Below, in pieces: positions 24,846 through 33,892 of a DNA stretch of 64,000 bases. Numbering within the stretch: the stretch's first letter is position 1; every line of letters starts with the position of its first letter. The position numbers and the translations under genes were made by a program. The notes beneath the pieces are model-generated. The model was not told where the DNA came from. It did not search any database and saw only the letters and a list, made by a program, of their open reading frames with translations. Source of the DNA: JAQTNP01 sp964616145 (lineage in GTDB: Bacteria; Patescibacteriota; Minisyncoccia; Minisyncoccales; PEYH01); assembly GCA_964616145.1 (NCBI GenBank), contig CAZTRD010000001.1, positions 1-64,000 of the forward strand, given 5' to 3'.

Positions 24846-26636
24846 ATGGATTTTTCATTTTTAAACTTAAAAAAGAAAGATGATATAAAAATGCCGGAAA
24901 CCCAGGCAATGGGACTTTTGGATATCCTTGCTCCTCCGGCAATCAAGTTCAGGCCGGATACCGTAGAAATAGGGAAAACTTTAGCCAGAACATATTTCGT
25001 ATTTTCTTTCCCAAGATATTTGAATACCGGCTGGCTCTCTCCAATTATCAATCTTGATACTCCTATGGATCTTTCCATATTTATGCATCCGGTAAATACC
25101 GGCATGGTATTGAAGAAATTAAGAAAGAAAGTAACAGAAGTCCAGTCAGAAATAATGGAAAAGGAGCAAAAGGGACTTATCAGGGATCCTATTCTAGAAA
25201 ATGCCTATAGAGATATAGAAGTATTGAGAGATAAGCTACAAACAGCAGAAGAAAGGATGTTCCAAGTGGGCATATATATAACTGTATATGCCCAGTCAAA
25301 GGAAGAATTGGATAAAATAGAGGGAGTATTAAGATCCTTGATGGAGTCAAAGTTGGTATATATAAAACCATCCCTATATCAGCAAGATAAAGGGTTCGCT
25401 TCTACTTCTCCATATGGAACAGATAGGCTTTTGGTCCATACATCAATGAACACAAGCCCATTTTCTACAACATTTCCTTTTATCTCTTTTGATTTAAGCT
25501 GCAACGAAGGAATACTATATGGAATCAATCAGCATAATAATTCTTTAGTGCTATTTGATAGGTTTGAAAGCGTAGAAAACGCCAATATGGTTGTATTCGG
25601 TAAATCTGGAGGAGGAAAAAGCTATGCGGTTAAACTGGAAATTTTAAGATCATTAATGCTTGGCGTTGATGTAATCATTATTGATCCGGAGAATGAATAC
25701 AAGTATTTGGCAGAGGCTGTTGGCGGATCTTTCTATAATATTTCTTTAAAATCAGAAAATCATGTTAACCCTTTTGATTTGCCATTGCCCCTTGAGGATG
25801 AAAATGCTGAAGATGTTATCAGATCTAATATAATTAACTTGGTCGGATTAATGAGAGTAATGCTTGGAACTCTTAGCTCAGAAGAAGATTCATTGATAGA
25901 TCAAGCTATTAATGAAACTTACGCAGCAAGAGATATTAATAAAAATACGGATCCGACATTATGGGGCAATCGTACGCCTTTACTATCTGACCTGGAATCA
26001 GTCCTGGAAACAATGGAGGGGGCTGAAAGTTTGGTCAAAAAATTAAGAAAATTCACAAAGGGAGTATATTCCGGATTTTTTAATTTTCCAACCAACGTCA
26101 CAATGAAAAGCAACGTAGTGGTATTCGGAATTAAGAATCTTGAGCCGGAATTAAAACCAATGGCGATGTTTATCGTAATGAGATATATCTGGAATACCGT
26201 AAAAGAACAGCTGAAAAAAAGGATACTGGTTATTGATGAGGCCTGGTGGTTAATGCAGAGCCCGGACAGCGCATCATTCTTGTATGGAATCGTAAAAAGA
26301 GGAAGAAAATATTGGTTAGGAACTACAACTATCACCCAGGATGTTAATGATTTCATGAAATCAGAATATGGACAGCCGATTATTAGCAACTCTTCTTTAC
26401 AGCTGTTGATGAAACAATCTTCCGCAACGATAGATGTTGTACAAAAAACCTTTAATCTTACTGATGAAGAAAAATATCTATTATTGGAATCTCCTATCGG
26501 GGAAGGGATATTCTTTGCCGGAGACAAACATGTAGCAATGAGAGTAATAGCTTCTTACACAGAAAACCAAATAATTACCACTTCTCCTGAGGAATTATTA
26601 AAGATCCAGGAATTAAGGAAATTAAAAAACCAATGA
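24846..26636 (+). CDS. virB4: VirB4-family type IV secretion ATPase
   Basis: VirB4 ATPases power assembly and transport in type IV secretion systems. The 596-residue protein has Walker A VVFGKSGGGKSYAVKLE (about 250-266), IIIDPENEYKYLAEAVGG after it, Walker B RILVIDEAWWLMQSP, and the TTTITQDVNDFM sensor-like stretch, followed by the SPIGEGIFFAGDKHVAMRV end. The first 170 residues include a predicted coiled coil around 85-140. The gene overlaps the next one by 4 bp. Confidence 0.93.
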   Translation: MDFSFLNLKKKDDIKMPETQAMGLLDILAPPAIKFRPDTVEIGKTLARTYFVFSFPRYLNTGWLSPIINLDTPMDLSIFMHPVNTGMVLKKLRKKVTEVQSEIMEKEQKGLIRDPILENAYRDIEVLRDKLQTAEERMFQVGIYITVYAQSKEELDKIEGVLRSLMESKLVYIKPSLYQQDKGFASTSPYGTDRLLVHTSMNTSPFSTTFPFISFDLSCNEGILYGINQHNNSLVLFDRFESVENANMVVFGKSGGGKSYAVKLEILRSLMLGVDVIIIDPENEYKYLAEAVGGSFYNISLKSENHVNPFDLPLPLEDENAEDVIRSNIINLVGLMRVMLGTLSSEEDSLIDQAINETYAARDINKNTDPTLWGNRTPLLSDLESVLETMEGAESLVKKLRKFTKGVYSGFFNFPTNVTMKSNVVVFGIKNLEPELKPMAMFIVMRYIWNTVKEQLKKRILVIDEAWWLMQSPDSASFLYGIVKRGRKYWLGTTTITQDVNDFMKSEYGQPIISNSSLQLLMKQSSATIDVVQKTFNLTDEEKYLLLESPIGEGIFFAGDKHVAMRVIASYTENQIITTSPEELLKIQELRKLKNQ

Positions 26637-27139
26637 TAAATACTGGGCTAATAGCAATCGGGTTAGCTGCTTCTATTCTGGTAGATGCATATGGATTAAT
26701 CTGCGGTGTGATAACTTTTTTTTTGAATGGCCAGATAGGAGCGATGTTGGGATTAATAGGGACTGGTTTTGGAGCAATATTCCTTGCTTATTGGACTTCA
26801 AAGGTAGCAGGAGGAGGATTTTTTAAAAATAAAAGGTTGCTAAAGAAGTTTGCCTGGACAACTACGGGGGAAACAATACTTGGGGGAATTCCTTTCTGGA
26901 CTCCTTATGTGATAACCACTTGTATTAAAAACTGGAACAGTGATTCAACAGCGATTATTAAAGGTGACGGGAAAGAAGAGGTTGAAGAGGATTTCACTAG
27001 TTTCATCAACTCCACTGAAGAAGATTTTGACGAACCTCATGCAGAAATGGATTTAGAAGAAAATACGGAAGAGGAGGAGGTAGAAGAAGAGGAGATAGAT
27101 GATGAAACAGAAGAAGAATCCAGTTCAGAAGAAGAATAA
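26633..27139 (+). CDS. Small membrane protein with a strongly acidic tail
   Basis: I do not know the family. The 168-residue protein has two hydrophobic N-terminal segments (about 4-30 and 36-55), a basic loop FFKNKRLLKKFAWTTTGET, another hydrophobic segment ending near 100, and a final 50 residues made mostly of Glu and Asp. Its start overlaps the virB4 stop (ATGA). The basic loop and acidic tail could contact other subunits or DNA, but this is a guess. Confidence 0.65.
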   Translation: MINTGLIAIGLAASILVDAYGLICGVITFFLNGQIGAMLGLIGTGFGAIFLAYWTSKVAGGGFFKNKRLLKKFAWTTTGETILGGIPFWTPYVITTCIKNWNSDSTAIIKGDGKEEVEEDFTSFINSTEEDFDEPHAEMDLEENTEEEEVEEEEIDDETEEESSSEEE

Positions 27140-27157
27140 AATGCTTTTTGGCGATCT

Positions 27158-30100
27158 ATGAATAAAAAATCTCTATTAATTCTATTGTTTGTTTTACTTC
27201 TTCTTTCAAAACCGCTTTTAACAAGCGCAAGGGATTTAGAAACACCATATCCATCTTTGCCTGGAGTTATTACTCCGACAACTACTGAAGAACCTATTAT
27301 TCTTTACTTATTATATATCTATCAACTATCAATAGCTGCTTCTGGTTTTATAATCTTTATAATGTTTATAATCGGAGGATGGAAATATCTTTTTTCGGTA
27401 GGCAATCCGTCTAAAATGCTGGATGGGAGGAAAAGAATGCAAAGCGCTTTATTGGGCTTTGTAATTGTCCTGGGTTCATACATGATTCTAAACACTATTA
27501 GTTCTGGATTCATTGTTTTTCCAGATCTTATACTTGAAGATGTAGATCTGGGCGATGTGCAGCAAAGCGTTCTTGAGAATTTCCTGGCTGAACAATATTT
27601 GAAGGAATTACCACTAGGAGCTTTGATTACCTCAGAATATACCGCTTCTGTGTTTTTGGAAGATGCTACGCCTACTGATCCAAAAATAGACATTGATGAT
27701 CCTGAATCATACAAATCATATGTGGCTGCTTTCCCTAAAATGAAAGAATATAATAGTGATTTCCAAGGAGCACTACACGGAAGAAGGTTAAAAAGAATCC
27801 TAGAAGTAGCAAGCTCTACCAACTCAATGGCTACAGTGATGGAAAGCATTGCACAGGATATAGGTAAATCTGTTTCTTATGCAGAAAACAGATTAAATCT
27901 TCTGGCTACCTTAGCCGCTACCTGCAGTTGCTCCAAGTGCAGAAACCTATTATGCACAGATCCCATAGCTCTCATTTGCCCCTGTTTTCTATGTAATAAT
28001 GGGCTATATCCTTGCGGTGTTGTTGAGAGAAAAATAATGAAACACATACAAGATGAAGTTCCTAAATTATATGAAGGATATGAATCTGAAAGCCCAACAT
28101 CTATAATCCCCTGTAAAACGCTAGAGCTAGAATATGCTTCGAAAATTCTTCTCAATTTTGCTGTAGATGATAAATATATAAATAGCGACAAAGATACCTC
28201 TGACAATTCATTTGTTGGGTCTCAGGAAGAGGAAGACATGAAAAAAGCCCTTGAACAATGCCATGGACAAGATTGGAACCAAAATTTTGGAATATCTGAT
28301 ACAAAAATCCAAGAAAAATTGTCTAGCATATTGAACCAAATTACTTCGGCTATTTCTAATGCCTTAAGCAACATACTTGATACCAAAGATACCTCAACAA
28401 GAGATAGTTTGTATAATAATCTCAATAACAAATACTCCGATGATATAAATAATTTCTTGAAGGAAAAGGATAAGGATGCATCTATTTCAACAAGCACTAC
28501 GGAAATAGAAAAACGTAGAGATATATTAGCCGTTACAGAGAATAGCGGTAATTGGGATCCTACCAGCACAATTCCGGAAAGAGATGTGGTTACAAATCTT
28601 AATGACTTACAGGTTATTTATAATTCCTTACTTGACGTTAAAAAAATCATGAATCCGTATGACATTGAATTCCAATCTACGGAATTAATGACGTATATGC
28701 AATTAGAAGCAACCAAAGCTAGTATCCAAGTTTTTGATCCGGACCAGATGCCAACCTCTATCAAGGATGAGGGCAAGATAATAGTTTTTCCATATAAAGT
28801 ATTATTCGCTAATTCTCTTTCTTCTATAAGCGAGAAGGAGATTATGAAATATTCTGAGGATCCAGCAACATTCTATTACGAAAATCCTGATTATCTGCAA
28901 AGCGAGGTTAAGAAGAATAGTCCTCTTATTAATCTTTTCTCGCAATTATTTAATTTCAAAGTAAATATAGCTAACGCCGAGGAGGATGAAGTCTCAAATG
29001 ACACAGGGGGCCTTACCGAGGGTTTATCTGACGAGGAAAAGACCCAATGCGCTCCATTGGTTGAAATACCGATAGGAGATGCTACAGATGAAGCGTTGAA
29101 TCTTACTAAAGATATATTGGATCAACTAAAAACAATGAAGGATAACATCGTATCAATGCCACAGAAGATAAAGAGTCTTAAGCAAAACCAGAAAGACTTC
29201 TATGAAGCAGCAGATAACCTTATAGAAAAAACTGAGGAATGCAAAAATAGTTGTTTAGGCAGCTGTTCGTGCACTTGTGGGGTTCCGGTAATGATTCCTT
29301 GTCCAACTACCGGTTTATGTTGTGGTTCTTGTAACTGCACATGTATGAGTATTGTCGGTGAAATTTGTCCAGGATTGAAATCTGCAATAGTAGAATTTGA
29401 AAAAGCGGCGATGATTATGAATATAACATTCAATGATATCTCTGATGATATTGAGGAAATAATTGTGGCCTTCAAAAGATTAAATTCTGAAGACATTAAA
29501 GAAGATAAGGATAAAAATGTCGAAGGGACAAAAGACCATGAGTATCTTGGAACTAATATATGTTGTATAGATAAAGAGGGCGATGGTAATTGTAGAAACG
29601 AAAAAAATGATGGGTATGTGAATACAGAAGAGAGAAAATATACTCTAAAAGAACAATTAGTAAGGGTTCAATTATTGTTAAATAGATCCAGGGAAATAGG
29701 ATACTCCTCATCCGAGTCGGATGATAATAAAAGCGATTACGCAATACTTTTAAAGGGTTTAGATGATTTAAAAGATGATCGATATTCTAACATGGCCTAC
29801 AGAACAAACGATTTTTTAATTAGTGGCGGGACCACGCCTACAACAGATCCGTCTTTGGCTCCAATATATGGTTATTCATATGAGACATACGAAACAACCG
29901 AGAGTGGGGAAATAATCAATACCACAGAAGTCCCATTGGAAAATCGCTACTTATCAGATCTTTCTGATTGTGGGTATATCTACGAAGACGTAGAGCAACT
30001 TGAGGAAGATCAACGGAAACACAGCTTAGCTCTTTTATTAGACAGCGAACTAGCTAAGGGGGAGTTTCTAGATGATTTCACCAAACTTCTTGACCCTAAT

Positions 30101-30346
30101 ATTTCAGAGTCCTGCACCCCGGATCCTCTTCTTGATTGTTATTATTATGTTAAATACATGAAAAAGGACGCTATTGAAGATGTAAAAACGCCGAAACGAG
30201 ATAGAATTCCTTTCCATTGTTATTTTTATATTAAAGATTTAAAGTATCTTAATCTTCCAACGGGCACTCGAACTCCAGAGGGAGGAAATTTAGCCAACAA
30301 TATGTATTGCTGTATTGTTCCATATCAACCAGAAAAAGAGTTATAA
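27158..30346 (+). CDS. Giant exported protein with VirB2-like N-terminal module and two Cys-rich clusters
   Basis: The 1062-residue protein starts with a signal peptide (1-24). Two membrane helices (about 48-72 and 92-116) surround FSVGNPSKMLDGRKRM, the same module seen in the genes at 10625 and 30355. The rest is hydrophilic and would lie outside the cell. It contains two dense cysteine clusters, about 245-290 (CSCSKCRNLLC, CPCFLCNNGLYPC) and about 695-740 (CLGSCSCTCG, CCGSCNCTC). The rest resembles nothing I know. It is probably a surface part of the secretion or pilus system, held by disulfides or metal ions. Confidence 0.7.
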   Translation: MNKKSLLILLFVLLLLSKPLLTSARDLETPYPSLPGVITPTTTEEPIILYLLYIYQLSIAASGFIIFIMFIIGGWKYLFSVGNPSKMLDGRKRMQSALLGFVIVLGSYMILNTISSGFIVFPDLILEDVDLGDVQQSVLENFLAEQYLKELPLGALITSEYTASVFLEDATPTDPKIDIDDPESYKSYVAAFPKMKEYNSDFQGALHGRRLKRILEVASSTNSMATVMESIAQDIGKSVSYAENRLNLLATLAATCSCSKCRNLLCTDPIALICPCFLCNNGLYPCGVVERKIMKHIQDEVPKLYEGYESESPTSIIPCKTLELEYASKILLNFAVDDKYINSDKDTSDNSFVGSQEEEDMKKALEQCHGQDWNQNFGISDTKIQEKLSSILNQITSAISNALSNILDTKDTSTRDSLYNNLNNKYSDDINNFLKEKDKDASISTSTTEIEKRRDILAVTENSGNWDPTSTIPERDVVTNLNDLQVIYNSLLDVKKIMNPYDIEFQSTELMTYMQLEATKASIQVFDPDQMPTSIKDEGKIIVFPYKVLFANSLSSISEKEIMKYSEDPATFYYENPDYLQSEVKKNSPLINLFSQLFNFKVNIANAEEDEVSNDTGGLTEGLSDEEKTQCAPLVEIPIGDATDEALNLTKDILDQLKTMKDNIVSMPQKIKSLKQNQKDFYEAADNLIEKTEECKNSCLGSCSCTCGVPVMIPCPTTGLCCGSCNCTCMSIVGEICPGLKSAIVEFEKAAMIMNITFNDISDDIEEIIVAFKRLNSEDIKEDKDKNVEGTKDHEYLGTNICCIDKEGDGNCRNEKNDGYVNTEERKYTLKEQLVRVQLLLNRSREIGYSSSESDDNKSDYAILLKGLDDLKDDRYSNMAYRTNDFLISGGTTPTTDPSLAPIYGYSYETYETTESGEIINTTEVPLENRYLSDLSDCGYIYEDVEQLEEDQRKHSLALLLDSELAKGEFLDDFTKLLDPNISESCTPDPLLDCYYYVKYMKKDAIEDVKTPKRDRIPFHCYFYIKDLKYLNLPTGTRTPEGGNLANNMYCCIVPYQPEKEL

Positions 30347-30354
30347 TATAGAAT

Positions 30355-32103
30355 ATGAGAAAATTTAGCAAATTTGTATTAATTATTGTCGCGGCATTTT
30401 ATTTATTAAATACCTTTTCATTTTTTGTCTTTGCACAAGATGAATTTGATGATCTCGAAATAACTTATCCAAATTTAACAGTATACGTTAATGCTCCGGA
30501 GAGCACAAGAACTTACCTACCAAACTATATTAGATATATTTACGTATTCGCGGTTTTTGCTAGTGGGTTTGTAGCTTTTGCCTGTATTTTAATAGGTGGC
30601 TTGAGATTTTTGACTTCCGTTGGTAATCCCGGAGTAATGCAAGATGCTAGGGATCAAATGTTTTCTGGTATTATTGGAATGCTTGTAATATTTGGTTCGT
30701 ATTTAATCCTAAAAGAATTGAATCCCGATTTGACTTCGTTCTCTTTGCCAGAAATAAGGACTCTCACGAAAGGAATTATTTTATATAGTGATAGTAATTG
30801 CGGAGAAGGAAAAGGTAATGGAGAACCTTATAAAGCAGCTATTCTCGCTGAAAAGAATATACAGTATAAAAGAATAGGCGATACCAAAACCAATTTATCT
30901 CCTGAGGAAGATAAGGATTTATGGACTATAAATTCATTTTGGAGTTATCATAATAGAAAAGATCTCGATGTTACCTTTTATAAGAATAAAGATTGTTCTT
31001 CGGGAGGAGAAATAGAGAGTCCAGTTAATAAAAACGACTATCAACTTAATACCGGATGTTGCGATAGTAATGGCTGTGGCTCGGGAGGAGGATCACCTCT
31101 TGGGCTAGAAAAAGTACAGTGTATTAAATTAGTTTGGCGAAGTCCTGGAGTATGGCTTTTTAATTACCCTGATGGAAATCCTTTGAATCCAAAAGGGGCG
31201 GAGGGTGTTGAGTATGTAAATTACAAAACAAGTCAAGATAGCATAAAGGACAAAATTTCAGACAAAATACAATCTATAGCTCTTGCTAAGTCGAGTTCTG
31301 AAACAAGTGAAAGTGAAGAATATTATGGTGCAGTAATACACAATACACCGGTTGGAGGGGGAGATGGAGGCAGTAGAGGATGGGCAGAAATTCTATTGCC
31401 AGTCAAAGGATTTGATATCACTGTTTATAATTTAAGCTCGAGGAAGCATGCCCCTAATTTGGAATCTGGCGTACAATCAATAACTATATTTAGAATACCA
31501 AAAAATGGCGGGGCTGATGAATCTGATGAAATTACTCTCTTTAGAGAAACAGCTAGAAAATTAAGTGGTACAGAAAACGGAACGGTTGTCCCTCAGCTGA
31601 ATATTAAGTGGCAACCTGCCAACGTTCTTAAAGGAACTGCTCCAACACCCCCTACAGATTTATATCTCGAGGATTTAACACAAAACTTATGTAAAGACGC
31701 GAAAGTAAGAAATATCAACGAAGCAATGAATGATGCTGATTCTTCTAATTGGGACTCTCCAAAAGACGGTTGTGGAGAGGCAAAAGAATATATAAATGTG
31801 GTGGGCGGAGTCAAAATATTAGGCGCAACGTGGAAAGATGAATTAGATCGAGAAATTAAATATAAAGGGAATCCGTCACTCAAAGTAGAAACAGAGATAG
31901 GCGTATCAGGAATATTTATGCCTTCAGACGAGAAATATATGGCCTTACTGTATGAAAAGTCTAGAGAACCAGGAAACCTAGCTAGGAACGGATACGACGA
32001 GTGGGTCAATGCTTGTATTATCTATGGCAGTTATTCGGATCTTAAAACTACAAGCTGGGAGAATAAACTTAGAACCTTAGTGGTAATAAGGGAAAAATAT
32101 TAA
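30355..32103 (+). CDS. Exported protein with VirB2-like N-terminal module and large outer domain
   Basis: The 582-residue protein has a signal peptide (1-28), two membrane helices (about 58-85 and 100-122) around TSVGNPGVMQDARDQM, and an outer region of about 450 residues. That outer part has segments such as GIILYSDSNCGEG, DVTFYKNKDCSSGG and GVWLFNYPDG that look like beta-strand repeats, perhaps related to beta/gamma-crystallin folds; this is weak. A perfect TATAAT (30342-30347) ends 7 bases before the ATG, so the gene may have its own leaderless transcript. It is the last gene of the secretion locus and converges on khpB with a 2-bp gap. Confidence 0.68.
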   Translation: MRKFSKFVLIIVAAFYLLNTFSFFVFAQDEFDDLEITYPNLTVYVNAPESTRTYLPNYIRYIYVFAVFASGFVAFACILIGGLRFLTSVGNPGVMQDARDQMFSGIIGMLVIFGSYLILKELNPDLTSFSLPEIRTLTKGIILYSDSNCGEGKGNGEPYKAAILAEKNIQYKRIGDTKTNLSPEEDKDLWTINSFWSYHNRKDLDVTFYKNKDCSSGGEIESPVNKNDYQLNTGCCDSNGCGSGGGSPLGLEKVQCIKLVWRSPGVWLFNYPDGNPLNPKGAEGVEYVNYKTSQDSIKDKISDKIQSIALAKSSSETSESEEYYGAVIHNTPVGGGDGGSRGWAEILLPVKGFDITVYNLSSRKHAPNLESGVQSITIFRIPKNGGADESDEITLFRETARKLSGTENGTVVPQLNIKWQPANVLKGTAPTPPTDLYLEDLTQNLCKDAKVRNINEAMNDADSSNWDSPKDGCGEAKEYINVVGGVKILGATWKDELDREIKYKGNPSLKVETEIGVSGIFMPSDEKYMALLYEKSREPGNLARNGYDEWVNACIIYGSYSDLKTTSWENKLRTLVVIREKY

Positions 32104-32105
32104 AA

Positions 32106-32570
32106 CTATTCATTAGGCCTGATAACAATTCTTCTATTTTCGCCTTCCCCTACGCTCTCTGTAGAAACATCTTTTCTTTCCTTTAAAAGCATGTGAATAA
32201 TCCTTCTTTCATATGAAGGCATAGGTTCTAATTCTTTATCTCTTTTATTCAAAGAAACTTCATCTGCTGTGACTTGAGCTAATTCTTTTAAGAAAACTGT
32301 TTTCCTCTTCTTATAGTCATTTATATCCAAGCTAAGCTTAATCTCATCTCCGGCAATCTTTTTAGCAATCTTAGTTAAAATATGCTGAAGCATGCCTAGT
32401 GTTTCTCCTTTTTTGCCAATTAAAACCTGGGGGTCTTCCAATTTGATAGACAGAAGTATTGTTTCTTGATCATCATCTAATTCTACTCTTGTATCTCCGG
32501 GAAATCCTGTTTTATCAAAGAAAATATCAGCTTGCTTTTGGATTTTTCTCAATAGTTCCTTTTTGTCCAT
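32106..32570 (-). CDS. khpB: RNA-binding protein KhpB (Jag), KH and R3H domains
   Basis: KhpB binds RNA and affects cell elongation and division in several bacteria. The 154-residue protein has a KH domain with VLIGKKGETLGMLQHI (about 50-65) and an R3H domain with ADEVSLNKRDKELEPMPSYERRIIH (R3H core near 118-135). The N-terminal Jag domain found in Firmicutes is absent. Its start overlaps the 3' end of yidC by 44 bp, a long overlap in a different frame. Confidence 0.92.
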   Translation of the reverse strand: MDKKELLRKIQKQADIFFDKTGFPGDTRVELDDDQETILLSIKLEDPQVLIGKKGETLGMLQHILTKIAKKIAGDEIKLSLDINDYKKRKTVFLKELAQVTADEVSLNKRDKELEPMPSYERRIIHMLLKERKDVSTESVGEGENRRIVIRPNE

Positions 32571-33258
32571 GTTTTTCTATATTTTTATACAATAATTTTT
32601 GTTGGAGAATTCCGAATACTGTAAATACGCAATAGTATAGGGCCAAAGCTGATGGCCATCTGAAAAGAAGGAATACAATCAATGCGGATAACCCGTAACT
32701 TATGAATTTCTGTGAATTGTTGGTCTGCGGGGTTTTCTTCATCATCATTCTAATCTGAACTATCTGCAAAAGTCCAGCCAGAATAGCCAAAAACGGATTG
32801 GGCTTGCTTAAGTCTATTATTCCCAGAAATGTTGTTGTGATTATCTCTGGTTTTGGAATGAATCCATACAGCAAAGACATGTTGGATGCGTTGAAAACAT
32901 CATTAAACATTCTATACATTGCTATCAGAATAGGCCATTGCAAAAACATCATCAGGATCCCAGCAAAAGGATTTATTTCCTGGCTTTTATACAACTTCAT
33001 CATCTCTTCTGCCTGCTTTTGCTTGTCGTTTTTATACTGTTTCTCTATTTCTTTAATCTTTGGTTGAAGAACCTGTAATACTGATTGCGCTCTTATCGCT
33101 TTTCTCTGTAAAGGCCACAAAAGAAGCATGATAAGGATAGTGAGTAAGATGATTGCAAAACCTAGATCATGACCAGTAACATAGACATAAAAAAAGACCA
33201 GTAAATTAAATAGTGGCTGCTTGATAATTATTCTGAATAAATCACTTAAAAAGGACAT
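32527..33258 (-). CDS. yidC: Membrane protein insertase YidC/Oxa1
   Basis: YidC inserts and folds inner-membrane proteins. The 243-residue protein has the short Gram-positive/CPR-type layout with five membrane helices: a first helix near 12-35, LLWPLQRKAIRAQSVLQVLQPKIKEIE, the conserved GILMMFLQWPILIAMYRMF helix, and a hydrophobic LPRW-like end (FLLFRWPSALALYYCVFTVFGILQQ). The large periplasmic domain of E. coli YidC is missing. The gene lies in the rpmH-rnpA-yidC-khpB row next to the origin. Confidence 0.95.
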   Translation of the reverse strand: MSFLSDLFRIIIKQPLFNLLVFFYVYVTGHDLGFAIILLTILIMLLLWPLQRKAIRAQSVLQVLQPKIKEIEKQYKNDKQKQAEEMMKLYKSQEINPFAGILMMFLQWPILIAMYRMFNDVFNASNMSLLYGFIPKPEIITTTFLGIIDLSKPNPFLAILAGLLQIVQIRMMMKKTPQTNNSQKFISYGLSALIVFLLFRWPSALALYYCVFTVFGILQQKLLYKNIEKHGQKGTIEKNPKAS

Positions 33259-33259
33259 A

Positions 33260-33583
33260 TTATTTTGATAAGATTTCTTCTAGTTTATCTTTTAATTGAT
33301 TGTAAGAATATTTTTCAACACCTTTTAAAGCAAACACTACAATATCTTTGCCAGAAAGGGATTTAATGGATTGCCTTGCGGCATTCCTTAATCTCCTCTT
33401 TAAAAGGTTTCTTTTATTGGCCTTTGGTTCTATTTTTTTAGAAACAACGAATGCCATTCTGGCAATGGGAAGACTATTTCCTTTGTATTTCATTAATAGG
33501 CATCCTTTTCTAACACTTCTTCCTTTTTTACAAACATCTTCTAAGCCATCCTTTTTTGTAAGGCGGTTTATCTTAGAAAGCAT
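33260..33583 (-). CDS. rnpA: Ribonuclease P protein component
   Basis: RnpA helps the RNase P RNA cut tRNA precursors. The 107-residue protein has the family motif ANKRNLLKRRLRNAARQS (about 54-71) and a beta strand with MAFVVSKKI before it. It lies 1 bp after rpmH and 1 bp before yidC on the same strand. The RNA subunit gene was not found in this window. Confidence 0.94.
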   Translation of the reverse strand: MLSKINRLTKKDGLEDVCKKGRSVRKGCLLMKYKGNSLPIARMAFVVSKKIEPKANKRNLLKRRLRNAARQSIKSLSGKDIVVFALKGVEKYSYNQLKDKLEEILSK

Positions 33584-33584
33584 T

Positions 33585-33719
33585 TTACTTTGATAATTTT
33601 TTTCTGCCTTTTGATCTTCTGCTTTTTAGAACACTTCTACCATTCTTTGTAGACATACGTTTTCTGAACCCATGGGTTTTCTTGCCTTTGCGGATTTTCT
33701 TTTTAGCTAAAGTGACCAT
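33585..33719 (-). CDS. rpmH: 50S ribosomal protein L34
   Basis: This short gene encodes 44 residues: MVTLAKKKIRKGKKTHGF followed by RKRMSTKNGRSVLKSRRSKG, the complete L34 signature. It begins 173 bp before dnaA on the opposite strand, the classic rpmH-dnaA arrangement at bacterial origins. The N-terminus differs from the usual MKRTYQP form, but no other start fits better. A promoter lies 27 bases upstream. Confidence 0.95.
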   Translation of the reverse strand: MVTLAKKKIRKGKKTHGFRKRMSTKNGRSVLKSRRSKGRKKLSK

Positions 33720-33746
33720 ATTTATTTCTGTGTTTAATTATAGATT

Positions 33747-33775
33747 AGTATACACTTCAAAAATTCTTTGGTCAA
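33747..33775 (-). promoter_or_regulatory. Promoter of rpmH-rnpA-yidC-khpB
   Basis: Minus strand: TTGACC (33770-33775), 17 bp, TATACT (33747-33752). The -10 box is 27 bases before the rpmH start codon. Confidence 0.75.
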
Positions 33776-33817
33776 ACATTGCAAAAATAGTAATAAGGAG
33801 TATAAAGAATTAACATT

Positions 33818-33837
33818 TTATCCACAGTTTATGCACA
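33818..33837 (+). other. Two DnaA boxes upstream of dnaA
   Basis: TTATCCACA (33818-33826) and TTATGCACA (33829-33837) both fit TTATNCACA and lie 2 bases apart in the same orientation, about 22 bp before the -35 box of dnaA. They could serve dnaA autoregulation and origin function. Confidence 0.8.
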
Positions 33838-33858
33838 TAGGGTCCATTCCATGCTAGT

Positions 33859-33887
33859 TTGTATTGTATTTTTACCTTAACTATAAT
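33859..33887 (+). promoter_or_regulatory. Promoter of dnaA
   Basis: TTGTAT (33859-33864), 17 bp, TATAAT (33882-33887). The box ends 5 bases before the first ATG (33893) and 17 bases before the second (33905). Confidence 0.75.
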
Positions 33888-33892
33888 GAAAG

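Noticed and set aside
24186..26636. A frameshifted or broken virB4 pseudogene.
   Set aside because: Both parts have clean starts and stops, a 3-bp spacer and intact motifs; the N-part also keeps its C-terminal conserved block, so a stable two-gene split fits better.
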